A stretch of DNA of 9,523 bases from a bacterium (GTDB lineage Bacteria > Bacillota > Clostridia > Oscillospirales > CAG-272), in contig SFZB01000045.1 in assembly GCA_004558975.1 (NCBI GenBank), positions 1 through 9,523 on the forward strand. Reading direction: 5' to 3'. This document shows, in pieces, positions 1-7,700 of this stretch; the first letter of the stretch is position 1; each line of letters begins with the position of its first letter. Below the pieces are notes generated by a model, which did not search any database, was not told where the DNA came from, and was given only the letters and a program-made list of their open reading frames with translations. Made by a program: the position numbers and the translations under genes.

Positions 1-480
1 GTATTTGTAAAGGAATGCTTTTGCTTCGTCGATATCGTAAATGCGCACATATCCTTTTATCAGTTTTTTGCTGTTTCCGCTTGCGAAATTATACGCGGAT
101 TCGAAAGCGTTTATCGCGTCGGGTACTTCCAAATTGTTATCCCATACGGCGGAAAAAACATCGCCGTGTTTGTGTGCGCCCTTTATCGCGTCGCGCATGA
201 TCTCGCCCGTTTCTTTGTACCACGTTTCGCGCCTGTTCCCGTACAAATACCCCGTTGAAAACTGAAAATAGTTTTTCGTTATCCTGTGCCATATACATTC
301 GAAGATATAAGACAACGCAAACGCCGTGCATGAATTTGTTTGCTGTTGGTCTTTTATTTCGGGAAGCCATGAAACGCGATAGGAACGCGGAAGGACCGCC
401 CCGCCCGTCGGCATATCCATACAGCGCGAAAGGCGAAAATCCCGCGCGTCTTCGGGACTCGGAAGCGCGCCGCCGATCAT
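1..480 (-). CDS. Papain-like (C1 family) cysteine peptidase, N-terminal part, runs off the left edge
   Basis: The frame is open from ATG at 480 to the window edge, giving 160 residues and no stop. The start overlaps the previous gene in an ATGA junction and follows GAGG seven bases upstream. The N-terminus has a PSPEDARDF segment, like the 'sPpDyRDy' lead-in of bacterial C1 peptidases. Next comes IKDQQQTNSCTAFALS (residues 42-57), which aligns with the papain oxyanion/nucleophile motif (VKNQGSCGSCWAF). Gln45 and Cys51 keep the papain Gln19/Cys25 spacing. The catalytic His and Asn would lie beyond the window, so activity is not proven. No signal peptide or membrane segment is seen. It is the last visible gene of the tail-tip operon, so it may be a virion-associated or lysis-stage peptidase; that role is inference. 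The family call is fairly secure and the function is not. Confidence 0.8.
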   Translation of the reverse strand, partial: MIGGALPSPEDARDFRLSRCMDMPTGGAVLPRSYRVSWLPEIKDQQQTNSCTAFALSYIFECIWHRITKNYFQFSTGYLYGNRRETWYKETGEIMRDAIKGAHKHGDVFSAVWDNNLEVPDAINAFESAYNFASGNSKKLIKGYVRIYDIDEAKAFLYKY

Positions 481-650
481 GATCTTTCCTCTTCCACGGC
501 AAGAATATTTTCGTATTCCCCGACCGTGATTTCATGATACCGTTCGGGGCTGTCGCCTTTTCCCAAGGCAATGATTTTTCCGTATACTTCACCGTCGGTT
601 AGGATTTTCCCTTCGTCGGCGGTCAGCATGATATAATGTTCTTGTTTCAT
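477..650 (-). CDS. Small phage protein of 57 residues, unknown function
   Basis: This is a short acidic protein with the start chosen at ATG 650. AAAGGAG lies eight bases upstream, which rules out the in-frame ATG at 671 because that one has the Shine-Dalgarno site inside its coding sequence. It contains DGEVYGKIIALGKGD followed by YHEITVGEYENIL. From memory, small proteins with a 'DG..YGK...LG.gD.p..Y.EI...EY..I' pattern often sit just after tail fibre genes in clostridial prophages. I know of no assigned function. There is no signal peptide or transmembrane helix, so it is not a holin. It is translationally coupled (ATGA) to the downstream C1 peptidase, which suggests the two are made together. 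Confidence 0.75.
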   Translation of the reverse strand: MKQEHYIMLTADEGKILTDGEVYGKIIALGKGDSPERYHEITVGEYENILAVEEERS

Positions 651-662
651 TTTGAATGCTCC

Positions 663-681
663 TTTCGTCACGAAATTTCGT
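663..681. repeat. Clustered short inverted repeats between two genes
   Basis: The 12-base perfect palindrome ACGAAATTTCGT (670-681) touches the stop codon of the adhesin gene. A further TTTCGT half-site (663-668) is separated from it by one base. On the minus-strand transcript, TTTCG-TGA-CGAAA can fold immediately before the GGAG of the 57-residue gene. It could be a weak translational control element or chance; there is no T-run, so it is not a terminator. Confidence 0.3.
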
Positions 682-1451
682 TATGAGAATGCGATCGTCC
701 AGCCCGCCGCGATTGCCGCGTCGTACTGCCCTTTTGCCGTCGTGTCGGCTTGTATCTTCGCCTGTGCCGCCGTCGGAAAAGTAATGCTCTTCCCCGCCGC
801 AACGGACGAATCCTTCGACAGCGCCGTCAGAATCGACGTGACCGATTCGATCGTGAGTTTTGTCGACCAATGAAGATCAAAGCCCGTGTTTTGAATCGTT
901 CCCGTTATCGTGATGTTTTCGAGCGCGTAACACAAATAGAAAAAATCGGAGCAATTCACGGTAAAAGGGCTTGTCGGAAAGATCAGATTTTCAACGGTCA
1001 CAAGAGATCTTGCTTTTGCAATAGCGTGTGGTGAAGAACGGGCATTGCTAAGGTTGATCGAAGGGACTTTTGTCACGCTTGACCACGCCATGCAATCGGT
1101 AATTGTCGTCACTGCCGAAAAATCAAACTTGCCCGTCAAGGTTAGATCGGTAATGCCTGTGTTTTGGGCAAACATATTGCGCGCTTCGGACGGTCGGGCG
1201 GTATATTTCGGCTTGAAATTAGTCTGCGTCCAGCCTTTCCCCGCAAAGGCGTGGTAATAGTCCGTCCGCGTTCCGTTCGATTGGTAATCGTCCCAAAACG
1301 CGTCGTATTCGCTCTTTTTGCCCGCCTCGAAAACCGCGTCCACCTTGCTCTCGAAATCCTGCGGGTTGATTGTTCCCGACGTTCCCAGCTTTGCGCGGAA
1401 TTTTGCGGCAAGGGAGGTCAAAAAGTCGGTCAAATTGTTCGTCTTTGCCAT
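681..1451 (-). CDS. Tail tip adhesin with leucine-rich-repeat-like (BspA-type) region
   Basis: The product has 256 residues, starting at ATG 1451 behind a strong AAGGGGG site six bases upstream. The frame is also open further upstream, but that stretch is the shifted frame of the preceding gene and is arginine-rich nonsense. The N-terminus (1-60) is a short helical segment ending in YDAFWDDYQ. Residues 90-200 carry irregular repeats of the type 'M F..n.gIt.L.l.gkfdfS.v' and 'LENITITGTI', resembling the surface-exposed BspA/LRR_5 repeats of bacteria and gut phages. The C-terminus ends with a 'STKLTIESVTSILTAL' segment and a closing AAIAAGWTIAFS, a pattern common at the end of such proteins. 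Its place among the distal tail genes suggests host-surface binding; this is inference from position and repeat type. Confidence 0.75.
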   Translation of the reverse strand: MAKTNNLTDFLTSLAAKFRAKLGTSGTINPQDFESKVDAVFEAGKKSEYDAFWDDYQSNGTRTDYYHAFAGKGWTQTNFKPKYTARPSEARNMFAQNTGITDLTLTGKFDFSAVTTITDCMAWSSVTKVPSINLSNARSSPHAIAKARSLVTVENLIFPTSPFTVNCSDFFYLCYALENITITGTIQNTGFDLHWSTKLTIESVTSILTALSKDSSVAAGKSITFPTAAQAKIQADTTAKGQYDAAIAAGWTIAFS

Positions 1452-1457
1452 GTTAAT

Positions 1458-1464
1458 CCCCCTT
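1458..1464 (-). promoter_or_regulatory. Ribosome binding site AAGGGGG that fixes the start at 1451
   Basis: AAGGGGG lies six bases before ATG 1451 and overlaps the TAA (1463-1465) that ends the correct frame of the preceding gene. It shows that the downstream protein is translated separately rather than as part of a 493-residue fusion. Confidence 0.75.
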
Positions 1465-2162
1465 ATACCGCCGTGTTCAGCGCCGTCGTGATCGCCGACG
1501 TCACGGCGTCGTCGACGTATTTTTTGGTGGCGGCGGACGTGTCCTCGGTCGGGGTCATAAGCCCGTTTAAAAAGACCGTTTCGGGGTCGCCGCCGATGTA
1601 CAGCTTTCCGCCCCGCGCGGATATAGGTTGCGGACGCTTCGGTCTTTTTAAGATATCCTACGTCGTCGGTCAGTTGGGAAAACTTGGTCGGGACGTTCAC
1701 GACGAGCGCCGCTGCTTCCCTTGCCTCGGCTGCCGCTTCGGTCGCGGAGGATGCCGCCGCGGAGCATTCCGAAACAGCTTTTCCCGCCTCGGAGAGCAGC
1801 GCCGATAGCGCGGTTTTGTCGTCGGGGGCGGGCGTTCCCTGTGCGATGCCGCGCAGCACCGTCGCATAAAGGAGGCGCGTGGTAAGAACGCCCCCGTTTT
1901 CGTCGGACACGGTACATAAAAAGCGCGTCTCGCCCTCCTTGTCGTACTGTCCCGCCGCAAGGGTCGCCGACGCGACCGTGCCCGAAAAGGCTTCCGAGAC
2001 GAGAACGGGGTTTTCGGTGTCGGGGCGATAGGCGGCTACGGTCAAAAGCCCGCTTTCCTCGGCGGGAAGCGGCACGGTCAGGCGATATGCGGCGCAGTCG
2101 CCCGTGAAAAGCGGACGTTCGGCGCGCGTTTCGAATTTTGTCAGCGTAAAATCGTAAAACAT
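1463..2162 (-). CDS. Baseplate/tail fibre protein broken by a one-base frameshift
   Basis: Read as it stands, the frame from ATG 2162 runs through into the next gene and ends at 681 (493 residues). After residue 184 it turns into arginine-rich nonsense. Removing one base from the CCCC run at 1611-1614 gives a 232-residue protein that continues GKLYIGGDPE, then NGLMTPTEDTSAATKKYVDD, and stops at 1463 exactly where the next ribosome binding site begins. 'TPT.DT.AATKKYVDdAV' is a recurrent C-terminal motif of phage tail fibre and baseplate proteins. Residues 1-105 look like beta-rich baseplate attachment sequence (BppU-like, tentative). Residues 115-155 are alanine/glutamate-rich and probably a coiled coil. 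A Shine-Dalgarno AAGGAG sits about four bases before the ATG. The protein probably joins the tail tip to host-binding parts. Confidence 0.7.
1611..1614 (-). other. Site of the apparent frameshift (extra base in a C run)
   Basis: On the coding strand the run reads GCG GGG CGG AAA. Deleting one G gives GCG GGC GGA AAG and restores a tail-protein C-terminus to its stop at 1463. The cause may be a real mutation, a sequencing or assembly error, or programmed +1 slippage; the sequence alone cannot decide. Confidence 0.7.
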
Positions 2163-2174
2163 AAAGCTCCTTTC

Positions 2175-2951
2175 TTACACATACAGTGCTTTCATGGTAT
2201 AAAAATGGGTTCTGTTATACGGCGAATACAAAATGTGCTTCTTTTCGTTATCCAGTTTTATATAATCGTACGGCGTAATCAAATGTTGCGTCTCCCCTGA
2301 CTCCGCGCCGACAAACGAAAAGGTTTCTCCCAGCTTTATTACAAGCGTATGATCTCCGTTCGAATCGGTCGGCACGGACAGAATCAAATAGTTGTATGCC
2401 GTGTCGGACGAGAGCGGAAAAATGCGGGCGGCATAGTCCTCCGTGCTGCCGTTTGCCTTGGCAAATGCCTTTACCTGTTTGCCGGTATAGGTTATTTCCT
2501 TTTGTTTATTACTGCCGTATGCCGCGATTTTGCTTTTGGCAAAGACACGGCTGTCCGAAATTGTTCCGTTTTCGACGGTCGCAAGCAGAACGTCCGAGTC
2601 GGCGGGCGCGGTGAGAGAACAGGTCGGCACGTTCTGTTCGAGAACGTCCGAGCGGATAGAAACGTAGACCGTTTCGCCCGTCGGAAGATCAAGGACCTCG
2701 CCGCTTGTCACAAGAAAACTGCCGTCGGGCATGATGACGGTGCCCGCGCCGATCTTTACTTTGGTTTTCGTCGTGTCGGCAAAGCGCACGGCGCATTTTT
2801 CATCGGTCACGGTAACGCCCCCTCCCGCCACAGCCGACAGAACGTCGTTGGGGCTTGACGGCGAAACGCCCGCGCCGGTGAGGGTCTTTACGATGTCGCT
2901 TATGTCCTCCGCGCCGTATGCCGTGTCGGGGCGGAATTTGCTTACATACAT
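2175..2951 (-). CDS. Putative baseplate/receptor-binding tail protein
   Basis: The product has 258 residues, with ATG 2951 behind AAAGGAG eight bases upstream. Residues 1-45 are a helical lead-in (FRPDTAYGAEDISDIVKTL). Residues 45-140 follow the pattern of a common phage baseplate domain. They run through GGGVTVTDEKCAVRF, then KIGAGTVIMPDGSFL, VYVSIRSD, and VLLATVENGTI ending in an S-D-S-R turn. In other phages this order appears as 'gmtv.v..G.a.v.G......l......r.D.Ivl......v.La.v'. The C-terminal half (150-258) looks beta-rich and may be the binding head; I do not recognise it. It sits 20 bases after the Gp37-like gene and 12 before the next fibre gene, in a continuous tail-tip operon. The role in host recognition is inferred from position. 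Confidence 0.65.
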   Translation of the reverse strand: MYVSKFRPDTAYGAEDISDIVKTLTGAGVSPSSPNDVLSAVAGGGVTVTDEKCAVRFADTTKTKVKIGAGTVIMPDGSFLVTSGEVLDLPTGETVYVSIRSDVLEQNVPTCSLTAPADSDVLLATVENGTISDSRVFAKSKIAAYGSNKQKEITYTGKQVKAFAKANGSTEDYAARIFPLSSDTAYNYLILSVPTDSNGDHTLVIKLGETFSFVGAESGETQHLITPYDYIKLDNEKKHILYSPYNRTHFYTMKALYV

Positions 2952-2971
2952 AGGCTTTTCTCCTTTGTTTT

Positions 2972-3880
2972 TTAAATTTCCGCAAATTCGGGTGTTTCGC
3001 GGTATCCGTTTTTATCCTCGTCGACCGTCACGCCGACGATCTTGCGTTTATAGCCGACAAGATGCGCTTCGTTTTCGAAGCGGACGGTGAAGATATCGCC
3101 GAGCGCGTAATCCTTGCCGAACGAAAGGCGGCGGAGGTCGGCGGTGAGGATATCGTTCGGAACGCATTCGGAAAGTGCGCCGTCCGCAAGAACGGTATAC
3201 CAGTTTTTCAGCGGCGTTTCGTCGGGCGTTCCCTCGAGCGAGAAAGCGCCGTCCTCGCCCTTGCGATAACCCGCGCAGGCGCGGTCGAGAAGATCGTAGG
3301 TGCGCGTTACCGAAGAGGCGTTGCCGTCGCTCACGGAAATGTCTTTTCCCGTATCGCGCGAAAGAAGAAGCCGAAGCGAGAGCACGCCGCCCGAGAAGAT
3401 CACCTCGTACCCGCCGCCCTCGGGCGAAAGAACCGTCTCCAAAAAGCGGGAGAGGGTTTGGTACTCCTCGTTCTCGACGTCCTGTTTCCGTGCAAAATCG
3501 GCGCTTTCGGGGTCGAGCGAAAACGGAACGCCGCACAGCTTCGGAAGAACCGCCGATACCATCTCGCCCGCCGTCTTTTGCGAGAACGAAACGGGCGGCA
3601 CAAGGGTCTTTTCGGTGAAAAACGAAAGGGTGCGTCCGTAGACCGCAAGCTCTTCGCCGAGAGTGTCGCGCACCGTGTGCCCGATGACGACCGAGAGAAA
3701 TTCGCCGCTGCGCAGAAAAAGAAACGGTTCGGTCAGGATTTTCTTTGCGGCGGGTGAGTTTGCCGCGAGGTGATATTCCGCGTTTCCCGTGCCGCAAAAT
3801 TTCGGTGCGAAGCTTGCCGAGACGATGCGGTCGCAGAAGCCCGCGTGCGCCCCGTCGTACGTCAAAAGCTCTATTTCCAC
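2972..3880 (-). CDS. Siphovirus Gp37-like tail protein (Tal-like baseplate hub)
   Basis: The product has 302 residues starting at GTG 3880, with AGGGGGTGAG placed seven bases before it and a 10-base overlap with the end of dit. The N-terminus (1-80) matches the Gp37-like family of ReqiPepy6-type phages: 'ISASFAPKF-like strand, GTGNAEYHLAANSPAAKKIL, then a rising hydrophobic strand and VVIGHTVRDT'. The middle (90-190) has YQTLSRFLETVL and a strand-rich region ending in KDISVSDG. The C-terminal part contains LGDIFTVRFE and a final VGVTVDEDKNGY, typical of the hub fold. It should sit below Dit at the tail tip and close the tail tube. No peptidase, lysozyme or fibre extension is attached, so it is the short form of Tal. 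The family call rests on pattern memory, not a search. Confidence 0.75.
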   Translation of the reverse strand: MEIELLTYDGAHAGFCDRIVSASFAPKFCGTGNAEYHLAANSPAAKKILTEPFLFLRSGEFLSVVIGHTVRDTLGEELAVYGRTLSFFTEKTLVPPVSFSQKTAGEMVSAVLPKLCGVPFSLDPESADFARKQDVENEEYQTLSRFLETVLSPEGGGYEVIFSGGVLSLRLLLSRDTGKDISVSDGNASSVTRTYDLLDRACAGYRKGEDGAFSLEGTPDETPLKNWYTVLADGALSECVPNDILTADLRRLSFGKDYALGDIFTVRFENEAHLVGYKRKIVGVTVDEDKNGYRETPEFAEI

Positions 3881-4767
3881 AGGCTCACCCCCTCATAGCG
3901 CACGGCATAGTCGGCATACGCCGAAAGAACGCCGCTTTCCGATCGGTAAAGCAGCCGAAAGACGCTTTTTCCGACGGGGAAACGGAATTTCGAAAGCGAG
4001 GTGTCGGACGATTTTTTCGAGAGGATATCGCCGTTTTTACTCGAGCGGATATACCGCCCCTCTTCTTTTCGCCCGTCGCAGTTTACGACGACCGTCTCGC
4101 CGTCGGCGGGGGCGTAATTTAAGACGATTTGCGAAAGAATCGTTCCGTCCTCCGATTCAATGCGCGCTTCGAGCGACGCGCCGTCGGAAGGCGAACCGAC
4201 CCCGACCAAAACGATCGTCGGCTCGCACGGGGCGTCGCCGTCGTTTACGATGGTTTTTTTGCTGTTCGTGCTCGTCCACACGACGGGAGACGAGCGCGTT
4301 CCGAGATTCCACACACCGCCGACATACCGAATGTTCTTTTGCTTTTCGAAGCACACGGTTCGTCGGGGAGACGGCTCGGTGAAATACGGCTCGTCGCAGA
4401 CATACTGCGCCGTGAAGAGAAGAAAATCGCCCGAGCGCCTGATATCGGGAACGGCGACTTGGTTCGTCGTAAGGACAAAAGAGCGTTCGTCGATCGCGAT
4501 CGTCAAAGTGCCCGTCGACGAGAGAATGCGCAAAATCTCGCTTGCCGAAAGAAAACAGTCGGGGCGGCGCTCGAGCGCAAGGGTCACGGTGCGGGGACGG
4601 ACGGAGGACGAGACGGTTGTCTGCCCGTCGATTCCCAAAAAGGAAAGTGTCTTGTACTCGCGCCCGGGAGCCGAAAGCCCCGAAAGGGCGGTCAGCGTGA
4701 GCGGAAAGCCCGCCTTTGTTCCCGCCGTAAGGCTTCCCCGCGCGGTCTCGTAATGTACGGTCGTCAT
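3871..4767 (-). CDS. dit: Distal tail protein (Dit, siphophage tail component family)
   Basis: The product has 298 residues, with ATG 4767 sharing ATGA with the tape measure stop and GGGAGGG just upstream. It is directly downstream of the tape measure and upstream of the Gp37/Tal-like gene, the position of Dit in Firmicutes siphophages. The N-terminal domain (about 1-130) is beta-rich and contains FLGIDGQTTVSSSVRPRTVT, LALERRP and a FTAQYVCDEPYF segment. The last of these matches the 'i...f.cpdPyf' end of the Dit N-terminal domain. The region after about 165 (NDGDAPCEPTIVLVG...) corresponds to the usual 'N.Gd.p..P.i.i.G' entry into the galectin-like C-terminal domain. Dit rings cap the tail tube and anchor the baseplate. 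No extra carbohydrate-binding insertion is evident from length. Confidence 0.85.
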   Translation of the reverse strand: MTTVHYETARGSLTAGTKAGFPLTLTALSGLSAPGREYKTLSFLGIDGQTTVSSSVRPRTVTLALERRPDCFLSASEILRILSSTGTLTIAIDERSFVLTTNQVAVPDIRRSGDFLLFTAQYVCDEPYFTEPSPRRTVCFEKQKNIRYVGGVWNLGTRSSPVVWTSTNSKKTIVNDGDAPCEPTIVLVGVGSPSDGASLEARIESEDGTILSQIVLNYAPADGETVVVNCDGRKEEGRYIRSSKNGDILSKKSSDTSLSKFRFPVGKSVFRLLYRSESGVLSAYADYAVRYEGVSLWK

Positions 4768-7700
4768 GATATCCCTCCCAGTCGCCGAAGCTCGTCCTGC
4801 GCCCGCAGTGTATCGCGGATCTGCGCGGGCGTTGTGCCGTCTGTGCCCTGTATGGTGTACGAATAGTTGTTATTGACGGTGGTCGTCTCGCTGTGGTTCG
4901 TAATGCCCGCGCCCGTCGGGACAAACGTCGGGAAGAAAAGCGAAGAATTCACGCTCTTTACCCGTTCCGAAAGCGAGTCGAAAAGCGCGTCCAGACTTTT
5001 TTCGAACGCCCGCGAAAACTCCTCCGCGCTGTTCTCGCCCGCCTCGTAAAAGGCGTCGGGAATCTCGCCCGCAAGCTCTCTCAGGCGCTCGTCGACGAAC
5101 GCGGCGCTCTTTTCGACCGCCGAGACATATTCGTCCTTGTAAAGACTGTCGGAGATACTGCCCGCAAGCTCGTTTTGACGCTTCCATGCCGAAAGATACG
5201 TTCCGAAAGCGTGGTCGCTCTTTTCCGAAAGAAGGCGGGCAAAGGTCGTGCCGTCCTCGACCGACATATCCGAAAGCACCGAGAAAAAGTCGGCGATCTC
5301 CTCGTCCGAAAGATCAAGGCTTTTCATGCGGTCCTTTACCGTGCCGAGGTAATAATTGTATTCGAGAAGGTCATCGAGCGCCGCATACGGGTCGGTGAGC
5401 GCCGCGTTTCCGTCCTCGTCCTTTCCGATCGGCGCGGAGTAGTCCGACAGCTTTTCGCGCATTTTTTTCATCTTTCCCTCGACCGCCGAAAGAGCGCCGT
5501 CGGCAAACGAGGCGATGTCCGAGAGCGCCGAGGAGACCTTTTCCTTTTCGTAGTCGATGAGCTTGTAGGTCAGCTCCTTGTACGCTTCGTCGGTGTCGTC
5601 GTAATATTTGTCGCGCAGAGCGGCAAGGTCTTTGTAATACTCTTCCTCCGAAATAAGCCCGTACTTTAGGCGCGTATCGAGGCTTTCCCGTGCGGCGGCG
5701 GCTTCGGCGGCGTACGCTTTGCGCTCTTCGTCGGAAAGATTCTTTCGCGCCTCGGTCAGGGTCTTTTTTTCGTCCTCGGCGGCTTTTTTGCGGTACTTGT
5801 AAATTTCCGCCGTCACCTTTCTCCACTCGTCGGAATCCCGGGTCAGATACTCGTCGCGGGCGCGGGAGAGAGCGTCGTAATACTCCTCCTCGGTGATCTC
5901 GTCGACATCGAGACGGTAGGAAAGGTCGCTTTTCGCCTTTTCGTAGGGGGTCTTTGCGGTCGTGCCGCCCGATCCCGTTCCGCCCGCACCGCCCGCATCG
6001 CCGCCCGAAGAATTTTCGAACACATAGCCGCAGATCGTGCAGATTTTACTTTCTCGGGACGTCCACTCATGACAGCGCGGGCACTCTTTATATCGGCTCT
6101 CAAACTGTCCCTCGGTCGGAAGAGCCCTTTCCTGCGGCGTTCGGCTCGACCAAAGGCGGGTCTCGCGGTCTGCCGCGGAGGCTTGGTTCTGCCAATACTC
6201 TACATCGTTGTTCGCTTCTTCGAGGACTTTTTGGGCTTCCTTAACGGCGAGTTGCTTTTTTCCCATATTGACAAGGTCGCCCATGCCGCCCGCTATCGAA
6301 AAGCCGGTGTCTTTTTTCGGAGGAGCTTCCTGCGCTTCTTCCAGCACACGCTCCGCTTCGGTCAGTTTCCTCTCCGCCTCGAACTGTACATCATACGCCG
6401 CAACAAGATTATTGTGCACCGCCTCGGACTTTGCTTTGGCGATCGCCAGTTTTCCGTACGATTCGCACAGGCGGTCAAGCTCGCTTCGCTGGGTCGAGAG
6501 CCGTCCCGTTTCGTTATCGATCTCGATCGCAAGGTCGGGAATGTATTCTTTCAGATCGTCGATAACGCCCAGTAACTCCTGCTTCTTCTCCGCCGCCTCC
6601 TCGGAGGAAAGCGACGTATCGGACAGCGCGTCGTCCAGCTCATACAGGCGGTCTTTCAGTTTGCCGACGACGTACGCCTGTTTCTCGGCGTCGCGCACGG
6701 CGTCCTCGCCCTGCTTCTTTACGTTTTCGTACTCCTCGCGGGCGCGGTTTAAGGCTTTCGTGAATTCGTCGGTCTCCTTCGCCGCGCTTACGATCTTCGG
6801 GATGAAGTAAGAGAGCGCCGAGACGACAAGCCCTATCCCGGTCGCGATAAGACCGATGGGGTTTGCGTTCATCACGCGATTCCAAAGTTCCTGCGCCGCC
6901 GCGGCAAGGGTGATCTTTCCCGTGAGAACGCCGACGGCGATCTCTTTCAGCGTCATGGTGCCGATCAGAAGCTTTGTCACGGAAATTCCGCGTGCGCCCA
7001 TCTCATTCTCGTAAGCTTGCGCCGCGGCATATTCAAGGAGCGCGGGCGTTGCGGCGCGGTACATCGCCGTTACGGTCTTCATAATCACCATCGACTTTTG
7101 CGCCGAGACGACGCCGAGCGTGACGCTTGCCAAAAGTCCCAGATTGTCGATGAGAAGCGACAGCCCCGAAAGAACGGTCGGAAGGGTGTCCGCCGCAAAG
7201 TCGGTCAAAGACTCCATCAGCTCTCCCGCCGACTCGCCGATATCGGTAAGGCTCTCTTTCAGCTCGCCGTTTTTGGCGCTGTTCGTAAGATTGTCGAGTG
7301 CTTCGGTCGCGTGCTGCGTTGCCTCTCGGAACGGTTTTTCGATGCAGTCGAAGGCGGCAAGCTTAAGACCCTCAAGCGCCGATTGTGCAAGGGTTATGTC
7401 TCCCTGCAGATTATCGACCATGGTTTCCGCCATTTCCTTTGCCGCGCCGTCGGCGTTGCGGATGGCTTCGGTCAGCTTGTCGTAGTCGGCAGTCGACGCG
7501 TTTAAAATCGTCAAAAAGCCCTTCGACGCCTCCGTACCCGCTACGGTGTAGGCAAGGTTCGACTTCTGCTCGGCGTTCATGTTCTTTGTCGCCTCGCGAA
7601 GTTCCTCCATGACCGAGCCGAAGTCGCGCGCGTTTCCCTCGGCGTCGTAAAACTTAACGCCCAGCTCCTCGACCGTCGTGCGCGCGTCGCTCGTGTTGGT

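Noticed and set aside
137..592. Minus-strand frame of 151 residues
   Set aside because: It overlaps the 57-residue gene and the C1 peptidase in another frame, has an arginine-rich composition and no family features. The peptidase frame explains the region.
681..2162. Single 493-residue tail protein
   Set aside because: The middle (residues about 185-237) is arginine-rich out-of-frame text. The other frame there encodes a known tail motif and a proper stop, and the downstream part has its own strong ribosome binding site.
681..2162. Diversity-generating retroelement target in the tail fibre genes
   Set aside because: No reverse transcriptase or template/variable repeat pair is visible in the window.
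3048..5669. Long plus-strand open frames (for example 3062-3757, 4129-4866, 4893-5669)
   Set aside because: They are Arg/Lys-rich, lie fully opposite Gp37, Dit and tape measure genes with clear family motifs, and lack ribosome binding sites. They are antisense shadows of a GC-rich sequence.
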